Source of the DNA: Adenanthera pavonina | Lineage: Eukaryota; Streptophyta; Magnoliopsida; Fabales; Fabaceae | Direction of reading: 5' to 3' | Assembly: GCA_026686845.1 (NCBI GenBank) | Contig: JAIVEN010000002.1 | Location: 22,976,001-23,040,000 of the forward strand | DNA length: 64,000 bases | Shown: piece by piece, positions 37,304 to 49,857 of the stretch | How positions within the stretch are numbered: position 1 is the stretch's first letter | Layout of the letters: every line of letters starts with the position of its first letter | Program-made: the position numbers and the translations under genes | The notes under the pieces: model-generated | The model's database searches: none | What the model saw: only the letters and a program-made list of their open reading frames with translations | What the model was told of the DNA's origin: nothing

Positions 37304-39796
37304 TGTAACACTCTTCATGACTTTTTTTTGGCATGGTGTGTAGGATCGGAGGAAATCAGGACGGAAGAAGGTTCAAGTGGAGTCTGAAAGAGCTCCACGC
37401 CGCGGCGAGAGGCAATTCCAATGGTGTGTTTATGTCCAAATGAGGTGGTGCCACTGTGAGCTGCCCTGGACCTGCAGCGAGATTCAGGATTTTTATTTAA
37501 ATCTGGATAATTTTGGACAATTGGAAAGAGAGAAACGGAGGAGAACTGAGGGAGCTCTGCTAGGGTTCAAGTTTTCGGGTACCTAGGAGTGATTTTTGGA
37601 CCTCAAGAGTTTGGATTCAAGTTGATAAGTAATTTCTACTCCTCCCTCTCTATTTTCTTCAATTAAAATTTAGGATTTTTCGATTATTTGTCAGGATTTC
37701 GGTTTGGGATGAAATCCACCGATTGAAATGGATGAAATGGGGTTAATGAAGCATGTTGTGGTGTTCTTGTTGCTTGGGTATGAGTTTTGAAGGGATTATA
37801 TGTGATTTGAGGTTAACCCTAGGTTGTTTTTTATTAGGGCTCTTGGGAATCCGAAGTGTATGTGTTTGAATAGTATTTGAATGGTTTTTAGGAGCTTAAT
37901 GATGCATAAAAGGGGTGTTGGAACCTTGGGTTAGGCCTAAAGTGGTTGAATTATGAAATTTGGATGTTTGGTTTAATGGTATATTGTGTTAATGGAAGAA
38001 TTGTGATTATGAAGGTTGTTTGGTTAATCGAGAGGGGTTTAAGTGTGTTAGACAATTCGAGAAGTTCGTTGAACTCATGTGTGTGGTATTGACAACCTAA
38101 GGTAACTGGGTGTTTATTTGTATTGTATTATTTGTATGGTATGATAGAACGTATATTTGTGTATATATATGCATGTTCCTTTTCATACCACGATATTGAT
38201 TGTGTATATGTATGGTTTTTCTACATATCATGGTATGCACGGCTAGTTGATATGTGATGATAGTATATGTAATGTATGTATGATGTGTAGCATCCCCATG
38301 CCATTACATGCTAGCATGTCCATATGATGTTTGTGATGACAATGGTATATATATGTGTATAGAGGAATGGTTGCATGACATTGACATTATCACCATATGA
38401 TTGCATAGTGAGAGATTGATGATGAGGTAATGATGATATGATGTGATATGAGATAATGATATGATAAAGATCAATATCACTAAATTCTCTCCATGGGAGA
38501 GCCCGGCGGCAGAGGACAATATGATATAATGAAATATCTCTGTCACTAAATCCTCTCCTTAGGAGAACTAGGTGGCAGTGGATTTGGGGATGTACCTTCC
38601 CTAAATCACCATTAATTCGTGATGGTCCAGGGGAAGGAGAGCCACGGTCCGAACCCTAGTGTAACTATTAGCTGGGTTGCATTAGGGTAAGATGAGCTTG
38701 GTGATATCCCAGAATCAATTTTCACCGACTGTTGGAAGGGAATCATCTATTGAATTGTCTTGTAATAACGATAACTCATGGTTCTAGCCGTGTATGAGGG
38801 AGAACATGCATACCATTCAATAGCATTACATTGCACGACTGTGTTGGTCAGTATATATATATATTGTATGTGGTTGTTTCTGGTTATTGAGACAATGTCT
38901 CACACTCCTCTCCCATAACTAACCTTTCAAGTGACGGTTCTGGCACTAATCTGGAGAAGCAAAGGGAGTAGCAGCAGATATGGGAATACTGGGCCTATGT
39001 AGTTTATGTGTATTTAGGATATGTATCTTGTACCAAGTAGGATAGAAGGTTTTGTAATAGATGTGTGACACTGATAAGGATTGTTATGGATGGATGTATG
39101 CATGGTTATGTATGTTGTGTGTATGTGTTAGGTATGATGAAAGTTGGAATTAGGCCTGATTGGTGTATTTTAAGGCCTGTAGCCCATTTGTCAAGTAGGT
39201 GTTCCAAGGTGTCAATCTCAGAGGAGTGGTTCCTTTAGGGTGAAACCTCTTTGGACAAATTAGTTTAGGGGTTTTGGACTTGTATGAATGGTCTTTGAGT
39301 AACCATTTACCTTTGGTCGCAATTGGAGGAAGTTAGTGGTGAATTTTGGTCAATAAATGACCAAAACGGTGTCAAGGGTCCAGAATCTCCACACGGAGTT
39401 GGATTAAGGTGAAAGTGGTGTCTGTAGCTAGATTGCAACTAGATTGACTTGTAGGAGTTGAAATCAAGTCAATCGGAGGTTAGAGTATAAAGTTATGCAT
39501 GTCAGAAATCAGCCATAGGTGTTGAGTTTTTGCTAGTATGGAAACCAGTATGGGGCACCGCAGCTCTAGAGTCTAGGCCGCAGTGCCAGAGGAGGCAGAA
39601 GCATATGCAAAATAGGGGGGCCGGAGTCACGGCAGTACTGTAACAGCCGCGGCCCCAGCCTAGTTTTTGGCGTTTTTGGGATTTGTTTCCGTTGTCATGA
39701 AGTTGTAGGAAGTTGTTTTGAGATGTCGGGATTATGTTTGGTTGAATTTTGAAGTTTTTGGTCAGGATAGGAGGTGTCAAGAGGTAGGGTGTTACA
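37304..39796. mobile_element. Solo-LTR-like element, 2,493 bases
   Basis: Begins TGTAACAC and ends GTGTTACA, a perfect 8-base TG...CA inverted terminus of the kind seen at LTRs. It is flanked by the 5-bp direct repeat ATATC (37299-37303 and 39797-39801). No gag or pol reading is present. Inside is a pair of related ~75-base units around CACTAAATTCTCTCC (38477) and CACTAAATCCTCTCC (38544), and a GC-rich patch with CAGCCGCGGCCCC near 39645. The best reading is a solo LTR of a large Ty3/gypsy element; a short non-autonomous LTR element cannot be excluded. Confidence 0.75.
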
Positions 39797-40799
39797 ATAT
39801 CGACTCTGATATGCTTCCGAGGTGAACGTCTTTATCTTTGAGCACGTCCTCCAGATCTGCTTCCGTCTTAGGAGTAAGAGTTTTATTGGACCGATAACCA
39901 TGTGAGTTGATTCTCATTGGAGTACTCACCAGTGCATTCCATATCATCACTTGCAAATATGCATTTGTGTTCTTCCTCCCTACTTCTTCATTTCATTTTT
40001 ACTTTTCTATTTTCCATATATTGTCTTTTTCATGGAAATCTAAAATAGGATTAGTCTTGAATCAAATCTTAGAGGATCTGTTCCTACAAAAGCCAACTAA
40101 AGTCTTCCTTTTTATCAATGTTGAAATAGTAGATATTTTTGAAATGCAAAGAAAAGCCAAAAATAAATGTCAACTACTCCTTTGTTTTGTGAAATGATTG
40201 AGGTGAGTTATGGATAGACGTCACGGGTTCAAACTCCTCCTAATGTAACAAGAAAACTTACGATTTTGCTTAAAGAGTGTCAAATTACTTCCACTTAGCT
40301 CAACTACCTTAATAACTAATAATAATTCCAACACACAAATAACCATGATTAAGTTATAAGGGATTTAACATTTTTTAAGATATCCCATTTGAGTCTTACA
40401 AATAAAAAAAATTCACATTGAAAGAATTTCCTCAATTGGAGCTTGATTCAGATCAAATTCGAATTAGTCATTAGCATTGAATATTAAATAGTTTGTTCCC
40501 AATTTAGTCATTTTGAGAATCATGTTAATGTAATTTATATCAAACTAAATCAAATCAATGAGAAAAATATCTTTTTCTCTTTTTAGTGAATGGGAAAAGA
40601 CAACCAATGAGGATTTTTTTAGCAATATATAATTAAAAAGTTAGTTATCAAAATACAACATGTTAGTTAATATTTGCCAAGATCTAAGATTTAAAGCCGA
40701 ATTACACTAATGCTATTTGCCTTTAACAAATTTTCCCTATTTTTCTTTTAATTCATTGACATAGACTTGTGTGTGTATATATATTTTATTAAAAAAACA
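39797..40799. repeat. Tandem unit B (about 1.0 kb)
   Basis: Second copy of the unit at 36283-37303, in the same orientation. Its first five bases (ATATC) are also the right target duplication of the solo-LTR-like element, which therefore sits exactly at the junction between the units. It retains the minus-strand coding fragment in frameshifted form. Confidence 0.85.
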
Positions 40800-40896
40800 C
40801 AGTCAATCTACTGACAGATGAGAGATCGGCTATGATTTTTTGTTTTTTTTTTTGTAAAAAGCATAGTTAATTACTAATCAACTATCCTTAATTGTA

Positions 40897-41158
40897 CTCC
40901 CTCCAGTCCTATATATATGATCTTTTATTTTGATCATAAATATAAAACTTTTTATAATATACGAGGTAGTATTTATTATAAATTTTTAAAAAATGTCTCT
41001 ATTTAATGTATCTAAAGAGAAAGAGATTCAATAAGGATATCTTTTAAAAAATATTGAAATTTTTAAAAAAATTAAGATAGTTAATTAGTTTTAATTCTAA
41101 TTATTAATTTATATTATTTAATTAAAATGATCTTAATATATTAAGTTTAAGAGAGAAT
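40897..41158. mobile_element. Stowaway-like MITE with TA target duplication
   Basis: The left end CTCCCTCCAGTCCTATATAT is matched by a right end reading TTCTCTCTTAAACTTAATAT in reverse, with TA on both sides (40895-40896, 41159-41160). It is 262 bases and non-coding. Confidence 0.65.
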
Positions 41159-41209
41159 ATCTTTTTAATAAAAAGATTGACCATGGACTGGCTAATCAGC
41201 TATGTTTGT

Positions 41210-41578
41210 TTTATTATTATAAAAATATTATAGAAAAGCATGAAGGAACGTCGGTTCAAAGATCGACGTCCCTTCATGCACTTGTTTTATTTTTTTAATA
41301 AAAATCTAGTAAATATTCCCCTTCCAGATATCAAACTGATTGATGATTTATATAATTTATATAATGATTAATCATTCTGTCAACAATGAATTGTATAATG
41401 ATTACAAATGATTAATCATCTTTCAAATTATACAAATCATCAATTAATTTGATATACAAAAGGCGAATATTTACTAGCTTTTTTATTAAAAAAATGAAAA
41501 CAAGTACATGAAGGGACGTTGCTCTCTGCCCCAACGTGGCTTCAAGCTTATAAAAATATTTTTATAAGCTTTCATGAC
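41210..41578. repeat. Near-complete foldback element
   Basis: The left half (from ATAAAAATATTATAGAAAAG through GACGTCCCTTCATGCACTTG to GATGATTTATATAATTTATA) pairs with the right half in reverse across almost its full length, leaving only a short loop near 41375-41395. A smaller internal palindrome GACGTCC lies in the left arm. No coding capacity. It resembles a MITE that can fold into one long hairpin. Confidence 0.7.
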
Positions 41579-42160
41579 AATAAATTATATCTATTTTTAA
41601 TTATAAGAGAAGTATTATTTTAAAACAAAAAAAAGGTGGGAAATGAAACTACAAATTAAATGAAAAAAATAATTAAGAAGAGTGAATAAATAATATATAT
41701 TACTTGCATTTACATAATTTGAAAGTACATGTACATTTATATGACAATAAATAAAATAAATGAAAAAAAATAGATTAAGATTTCCATATTTTGCTTCTTC
41801 TTGATGGTTTTCTTTAGTTGAAGCATGAAGACTCTTGATCTTGATCCCAAAAATAATGATTAGTGAGTTGAAAAGAAGAATATATATATATATATATATA
41901 GGAGCACGCCTAGAGGAGGAAAAAGAAATCTTGAAGAAGAGAAAAATGAGATGAAGGATATTTGAGAGGAGTGACTACTTATAAATGATGATATAGACAA
42001 CCGTGGCTGTTTTTTTTTTTTTCCTAAACTTTCCTGACAGCTATAAGCTGTCACAAAAGACTGAAAAGAAATTAAATTTTGTGTCAAAAAACTGACATTT
42101 ACAGCCACTTTGGTGAGGGTTTTTGAGAAGATTATCACCAAAGCATGCTTTAGTGATATA
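41579..42160. other. Gene-free stretch before CACTA copy 2
   Basis: AT-rich; (TA)n run at about 41881-41899. Nothing else recognised. Confidence 0.5.
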
Positions 42161-42329
42161 CACTACTACAGAATTGGCCATTAGGAACGCTGATTCTGGA
42201 ATGTTTATAGATAAAACATGCTGCAAAATCATTTTGGGAACGCTTTTCTAGCAAACGTGCTAAAATTTTGACCTTCGGAAACGTTTTTTAAAGAAAGCGT
42301 TCTGAAAAGTTCGGAATACGACATTGAGT

Positions 42330-44110
42330 ACAAAAAAGCCCCAAATTCCAAAATTCCTAATTTCTTTTCGATTTCACGCTCTGACTCAGTTCACTACACA
42401 AGTCACAAGCCATTCACATCACACTCACATTCATAGCTACTAAGCCTCGCTCCATTGTACGTTTGCCACCGTCTCTACCTTCCTCCGTCCATGCACCACA
42501 CCTGTTGTTTTGTCCATGACCGCAACTTTGTTACTCCAGCTCCATCTTCGGACCTTTACTTCCCTCTGCGACTGTAGCTTTGTGAGTTTGTGTTATGCGA
42601 GCAATCGTTTCCTCCACGGATCTTTCCTTCCATCCACAAGCTCGGTCCGCTCTGGCCCTCCCTTCCATCTGCGACCACAACTGCTTCCTTCAGCAAATTA
42701 CTGTTTTCCCCTTCGGCCCTGCCCCTGTTCTTCTTCTATGCACTCTTGAGGTAACCCAGATCTGCAGAAAATCACTTTCCTCTACAGAAAATCGCTTTCC
42801 TTGGATCTGCACTCTTGAGGTAACCCACCCACCAACTTCGAAAAAATAGTTTAATGAATGCCCTATAAGATTTGTCTCTCCTTTATCATTAATATCATTG
42901 ATATGCATGATGCATCATTCTATATGTGTGTGAAAGTTTCACACACACACACACACGCACACGCATATGTGAGACTCCAGCTAGGTATATATATGTATAT
43001 AGTTGTACTTTTGTTTTCATTACAATTACTCAACAAGGTTCAATACGTGTGGCTTTGATGGAGCTATCCACTATAATGATATAAGACAAAGTTTGTTGTG
43101 ATGAATAAGTTTGAATTCTTGGATTTCGTTAATCTCTAGCCACATATATAGTAAACAACTGGATAGCTATACGTCTGTAACTAAAATTTTTTAATATAAA
43201 GTTTATGTTAATTGGGTTTTGATGACTTATTAGAACTTAAAACCTCCTTTTTTTTTGTCCGGCCAAACCTACTAACAGATATAAAGGGAGAATGGTTAGA
43301 ATTTTCTAAATCAAATAAATAGTTATTGTAGACTTATATTTCAATTGCATAGTAGCTTATACATGTGTGTGTATTACAGTGCATGTTAATAAAGTTAACT
43401 TTTCATTCTCTACCTCGCCAATTCGTGTAATATATAATTAATTAGTTATAAAGTATTCTCTCACCAACTCGTGTTACAAACATTCTTATAAAGTATTTAA
43501 AATTAGATAAAAAATAATTATAAATTAAGTCTCCAGAACTTAGATATTCTATATATGTTGCTTAATATTTCTTTTGGGGGTATAAAATGAATTTGTTTCT
43601 GTCCACCGGCCACAGAATATATATGTCTTTCACAAAAGGTGGAAAGACATTGTATGGGCAATTATGAAAGGATAAATGGATCCTTATCGTGTTGATGTTG
43701 AACAAGTTGTCCTCTTGTTCATCCTCAATTCTAAAGATTCAACATTGCGAATTTTTGACAAACATTGCAATTTAAGATTTATGCCAATTTATATGTATAT
43801 ATATATATTAAAAAAAATAGATGCATGCCAATTTTTTGTTAATTAACATTTTTTAATATAGATATTCTCAATTGTTCATTTATGTCTAGATTTGAGAAGA
43901 TTTGAGGCAGCAAATTTAAAGGGAATTGTTTGTGATATTGGGTAGCAGAATCTCACAAGGTATGTTAATCTTACATTTAGACTTGATGAAAATGATGTTG
44001 TATATTCTTGTTGTTGCTGTGATTGACTGAACAAGTTTACTTTTCATACTGTAGAATTACTGGGAGCTCCAATTTTAAGGGGAAACTCTACCGAATTTTT
44101 TCCAGAACAA
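42330..44110 (+). other. Leader region of CACTA copy 2
   Basis: Non-coding lead-in to the TNP2 gene. Positions 42360-42840 are C/T-rich and unlike the AT-rich flanks, with a repeated AAAATC(A/G)CTTTCCT segment before two GAGGTAACCC(A) donors-like sites (about 42748 and 42817), so a spliced 5' leader is likely. An (AC)n run sits at about 42940-42962. The rest is AT-rich. Confidence 0.45.
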
Positions 44111-47100
44111 ATGGGCAGGGATCGAAAGTGGATGTTTGCTAATAGATTGTCAAATGAATATGAGGATGGAGTGAGAGAGTTCATTAATTTTGCAACTGAA
44201 CGTGCAGAAGACCCTTGTAGAATTATATGCCCTTGCTTACAATGTTGCTATGAAAGGCAAATTAGTGCTGATGAGTTGCTAGATCATTTAGTGTGTAATG
44301 GAATTGATCAAAGTTATACATGTTGGACAAAGCATGGCGAGACCAAGGATGTGTCTGATGATTGGAGTTATAGTGCGAGTTATGCCTCAAATGAATTCGA
44401 CACAAGCACATATGAGGCCGACCATCTTGAAGAGATGGTAAATATGGTTGAGGAGGATCTTTGAGATTGTCCAAAAATGTTTGAGAGGTTGAAAAATGAT
44501 GCAGAGAAGCCATTGTATACTGGTTGTACTAAATTCACAAGACTATCTGCGATTTTGAAATTGTACAACTTGAAAACAGGTAATGGTTAGAGTAATAAGA
44601 GTTTCGCAGAATTACTTGAACTTGTCAAAGAAATGTTGCCAGGGGATAATGAGCTTCCTAGTCAAACATATGAGGCTAAGCAAATTTTATGCTCCATTGG
44701 CATGAGCTATGAGAGAATACATGCATGTCCTAATTATTGCATTCTATTTCGAAATGAATATGCATCATTAGAGAAGTGTCCTAAGTGTAATGCCTCACGA
44801 TATAAGAAGAAAGAATCGGCTCCATCAAAGGTGGTATGGTATTTTCCAATCATTCCAAGATTTAGGCGTATGTATAGTAGCGTAGAAGTTGCTAAACAAT
44901 TGACATGGCATGCGGATGAAAGGATTAAGGATGGCAAGCTTCGGCACCCTGCAGATTCTCCTCAATGGAAAAAAATTGATGATGATTTCCCTGACTTCAG
45001 GGAAGAAGAGAGAAACCTACACCTTGCATTGTCTACTAATGGAATTAATCCACATGGTATGCAAAGTAGTACCCACAGCACATAGCCCGTGATTTTGGTG
45101 ATTTATAACCTTCCTCCATGGTTATGCATGAAGCGCAAGTTTATGATGTTGTCTATGTTAATTTCTATGCTGAAACAACCTGGAAATGATATAGATATAT
45201 GCTTGACTCCCTTAATTGAAGATTTGAAGTTAATGTGGGAGACGGGTGTGGAGGTGTATGATGGGTATAGGGAAGAAAGTTTCAATTTGAGAGCAATATT
45301 ATTTGGTATGATCAATGATTTCCCGGCATATGTTAATCTGTCAAGATACAGTGTCAAAGATGGATGCCCTATATGTGAAGAGGGCACGAATTAAATGTGG
45401 TTGGAACATTGTAGGAAAAATGTTTACCTCGGTCATCGTAGATTTTTGTCTCTAACACATCATTGCCGATGGTGCAAAAAAGCTTTTAATGGGAATTTAG
45501 AAGAAGGTATAGCTTCAAAGCCCTTAACTGGTGATCAATTGTTTGAAAAGGTGAAGAATTTAACTAATAACTTTGGCAAACCTTTCGTAAGAGACCTTGT
45601 GACTAGTGGATGGAAGAAAAAGTCAATATTTTTTGAACTGCCATATTGGAAGTCATTATATGTAAGACATTTCCTTGATGTGATGCATGTTGAAAAAAAT
45701 GTTTGTGATAGTGTAATTGGTACATTACTCAATGTCCTAGGAAAGAGTAAAGATGGCATTAATGCGAGGTTGGACATGGTTACTATGGGAACAAGAGATG
45801 AGTTGGCACCAGTGAAGAAAGAACATCATACTTACTTGCTTCTGGCAACTTATACACTATCTAGGAAGGAGAAAATTATCTTTTGTGAGTTTCTTCATGG
45901 AGTTAAAGTTCCAGAGGGGTACTCATCAAATATAAAAAATCTTGTGTCAATGAAAGACCTGAAGCTAAAAGGTCTTAAGTCTCATGACTGTCATGTTCTC
46001 ATGGAGCATTTGATGCCCATTGGTATACGCTCCATTTGTCCTAAAAAGGTGCGAGGTACCATCATTGAACTATGTTTTTTCTTTAAATCAATTTCCAGCA
46101 AAGTTGTTGACCCAACAAAGTTGCCGACATTGCAAATAGAAATTGTTGTTACTCTGTGTGAGCTTGAGATATATTTTCCACCTTCATTTTTTGACATAAT
46201 GGTTAACCTAACTATACACTTGGTTTGAGAGACACTAATGTGTGGCCCGGCTTATTTAAGATGGATGTACCCAATTGAACGTTATATGAAGATATTGAAA
46301 GGGTATGTGAAAAATCGAAGTCAGCCAGAGGGTTGTATAGTTGAACGATACATAGTGGAAGAAGCAGTTGAATTATGTACTGAATATATCTCCAATATTG
46401 ATAGCATAGGGCTTCCAAAGTCTCGTCACATAGGAAGAAAAATAGGGGAAGGAATTATTGGAAAGTCAATAATTAGCATATCAATGACAGAATGGGAACA
46501 AGCACACCTATATGTTCTACACAATAGTGATGAGGTTGAGCCTTATGTTGAAAAACACAAGGACATACTTAGGAGCTTGAACCCAAATAGGAGTGAAAGT
46601 TGGATAACAAAAGAACACAATCGACTATTTATAGGTTGGCTAAAAGATCACATTTTTTCAGACTCGGATGACAGTCCCACTTCAGTTTCAAAAAGATTAA
46701 GATGGTTAGCAAAAGGTCCAAGTGTAGATGTCTTCTCTTACACTGGTTACCTAATCAATGGCTACACATTCTATACAAAAGAGCAAGATGATCGAAGTAC
46801 AATGCAAAATAGTGGTGTAACACTTATAGCTCAAACTATGCATATCTCTAGTGCCAAAGATAGGAATCCAATATATGCGAATATGTCATACTTTGGGGTC
46901 ATTGAGTGCATATGGGAGTTGGATTACATTATGTTTCATGTTCCAGTCTTCGGTTGTAGGTGGGTTGACAATAAGAATGGCCTTAAGATCGATGAGTTAG
47001 GTTTCATAAAAGTGAACTTTAATAAAGTGGGGTATAAAGATGAGCTTTTTATTTTAGCTTCACAAGCGCAACAAGTGTTCTATATCACCGATCCTGCTAA

Positions 47101-47359
47101 TAAGAAGTGGTCCATTGTTCTTTTAACTAACAAAATGAATGATGAGATCAAGGATGATGCTCCTGACCATTAAGATATCGATTTAGAGGATGATCCTTTT
47201 TTTGGAACAACACAATCACTTACTAGTGACTTCACCAATGATGATGCATTGTATTTAAGAGATGATTATAAAGAAGGGATTTGGATTAATCCATTAATTC
47301 ATGCTAGGAGGGGAAAACCAAGTATAAATCCAACAAGAAAACGTAAAAGATTGACTTAA
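44111..47359 (+). pseudogene. TNP2-like transposase of CACTA copy 2
   Basis: One reading frame runs from ATG 44111 to TAA 47359 without any frameshift. It reads in order a Transpos_assoc-type block (RKWMFANRLSNEYEDGVREF and a C-rich CPCLQC motif), the tnp2 block (CPKCNASRYKK, VILVIYNLPPWLCMK, PGNDIDICLTPLIEDLK), a DUF4218-type block (KSIFFELPYWKSLYVRHFLD, FPPSFFDIMVNL, GPAYLRWMYPIERYMK) and a DUF4216-type block (NGLKIDELGFIKV, ELFILASQAQQVFYI). Six in-frame stops interrupt it: 44462 (TGA), 44588 (TAG), 45083 (TAG), 45392 (TAA), 46226 (TGA) and 47171 (TAA). The motif normally reading TDG-NPFG appears as TNGINPHG. It should be inactive, but the even length shows decay by point mutation rather than deletion. 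Confidence 0.9.
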
Positions 47360-48199
47360 ATATGTAAATTTTATTTCCTTTTTTCTTAACACTCTTTAAC
47401 TTGTATATTTTTATTTTCATATTCTATATTGATGTCTTACTTATATGTTTTGATTTTCTTGTAGGTAAATGGCTTCTCCACCAAATGATGACAATGTTCC
47501 TTCACATAGTACTAAGAAAGTGAAAAAGAGAGGGAGGACCATGTTGAAAGAGGTGACTCATGCAAGAAGCACCGGTCGTAAATTAGATGTTGGATGGAAT
47601 AAGAAGAATCAACCAGTTAACCCCAACGCATCTACATTTTCTAATTATATTGGGGTTGTCACACGAAGAACAGTGCCGATTATTTATACTAAATGGAAAG
47701 ATGTCCCAAGAAAAATAAAGGATGGCATTTGGGATGAAATAGCAGTAACTCACAACTATATTTGTTTTTGTTATGTTGTTTATTATGTATCTATATCATC
47801 CTACTAGTTTTAAATATATTTTGGTTATATTACTTGCAGGCTTCTTTTAATATTGATGTTAGCCGAAGGAGATATGTGCTTCATGCAGCTGCTTATCGTC
47901 ATAGAAAGTGGCGTTCACGCCTTACAAGGACAAATTTAAAAGGTGATGATGGGAATATTAATGAGAAGCCTCCTGAAATACATTCTAATATCATCTCTCA
48001 AGAACAGTGGCATGCTTTTGCTAATACACGTCAAGACCCATCTTTTTAGGTCTATCTTATTGCATTAGTCTAATTTTTCCTCTTTCTTTGCAACCAATAT
48101 GTATTGATACAAATGCTTTGTATTAAAAAAGAAAATAAGCAAGGAAAATCATGAAAGAACATCCAATCAACCATATCCTTACCGAAAAGGATGCATGAC

Positions 48200-49659
48200 T
48201 GTTAATCATACCAAATTACATCATTTTAGTACATTTTCCTTGAGTTACGCATTCATATATGTACATACTTGATACTTAGGATAGGAAAATATGGAGTGTA
48301 ATCCTAATAATGCATGATAGTATATTTTTTGTTTTATTATGCATTATTTTTTGCCCAGAAAAGATTTTAAAACCTCATCTTTATTGTAGGTATCATGGGA
48401 GAGCATTGGAGTATGCTCCTTTGGAGATCATAGATAAAGAGGGAGTGAATATAACTTGTAAAAGGAGGGAAAATGCTTCTGGAGATACCACGTCGCGACT
48501 TGAAAGAATTGAGCCGCAGCCTAAAGCAGACAGTGACGAACAAATGGTCAAGCCCGAGCTCACCACGCCGTGGCTACAAGACATGAGGCCGTGGCCTCAT
48601 GACAAGCAGTGAACAAAACAACACATCCGAATGATATGAGGCCGCGACCAGGATCCTTTAGCCGCGGCGTGAACCCCTCGTCAGCAAAATGCAAAACTTC
48701 ACTGGAACGCAGTATTTGAGGAGGGATTGAAGAGATAGTCGATACACAGAGCTAGGGCACGAAGGGAGACTTGGAGAACTCATCTTGGAGAAGCTTGGGT
48801 GTGCTAGGGCTTACCTCTTGAAGGAGATTTCAGCTCCCCTCTTGGGTTCTCTTGCATTTTCTTCCTTTTTGTCTCACTTTTGTTTAATAATAATGTTGAA
48901 TGGGATACATGTGGTTATGATGTTGTTGAACATGAGTGGCTAGTACTCCATTTCTAGGATTATTATGAACCTTTGTATGGATTGAATATTCATTTCTCTA
49001 TTATAATTGTGATTAATGCAAATTTTATGTTGATTTAACTCTACTCTTAATGCTTCTTATTACTTGGCCATCAATAAGATTGTCTAGTTTATTTAAGTTA
49101 TACTTGAGAGAGTTAACTTACATAGGGAACTTGAGTTAGATCATGTGAAAACTTGAATCTTGCTTAGTTAAGTGACGAGTTGTGTGAGTGGGGTAGAGAT
49201 ATACTCACTAACCTCATATAGTGATAAGGATTTGAAGTGAATAGGAGAGTTTAATTAACTAGTTAAGAGATTACTTAATTAATTAAACTAAGCAGCTATT
49301 TGGAGATTCGAGAGAGCACAGATAGTTAAATTAGTATCCTGACTAACATAATTTTGCATTAAGAACAATTGTAAAAAGAGCTTAAGCGGGTATTCATGAA
49401 ATACAGGGGGAATGAATAATCCTAGATCTCTTTGAATTTCTCAAGTCCTAACTGTCCTTGTTGCTAATTTTATACGCTTGTTATGCATAGTTGATGTTAA
49501 TTGAATAGTGAACTTTTAATTTATGTTGCTTAAATTAATCGAAAATGTAATGTCCAATGTTTGATCACTTCGTGATCTAAGTCCCTGTGGAAACGATATT
49601 CACTCATCACTTTACTAGACCTCGACCCGTATGCTTGCGGTATAGCCTGGTGGTGAACA
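48200..49659 (+). repeat. 5' LTR
   Basis: Starts TGTTAATCATACC and ends GGTGGTGAACA. Compared with the 3' LTR, the GC-rich patch (48485-48670) reads CCGTGG, CCGCAG or GCGACC where the other mostly has CCGCGG, so this copy has lost more CG/CHG cytosines. Confidence 0.93.
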
Positions 49660-49665
49660 AGTTTT

Positions 49666-49682
49666 TGGCGCCGTTGCCGGGG
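49666..49682 (+). promoter_or_regulatory. Primer-binding site (tRNA-Asp type)
   Basis: TGGCGCCGTTGCCGGGG, six bases after the 5' LTR, is the exact complement of the 3' end of plant tRNA-Asp as I know it, including CCA. Athila-group elements use this primer. Confidence 0.9.
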
Positions 49683-49857
49683 ACTTAGTATCAAAAGTTC
49701 TTTGGTCAACCTTAGACTAGTGTTAGTAGAATAAGTTTGAGTTGTAAGATAGGAAAATAGATACTTTGTGTAGTTTAGATTCGCACACCTTATATTTTTG
49801 TTATTAGCTTGATACTTGTTTTCTGTTTTTTGGTTTGTAGGTACCTATTTCACGCGC

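Noticed and set aside
36283..40799. Interpretation of the two 1-kb units as LTRs of one retrotransposon
   Set aside because: They lack TG...CA ends, have no primer site or polypurine tract next to them, and the sequence between them has its own TG...CA ends and target duplication.
48310..48612. Open frames inside both LTRs (also 59963-60316)
   Set aside because: The frame crosses the GC-rich repeat patch and has no protein resemblance; conservation is explained by LTR identity.
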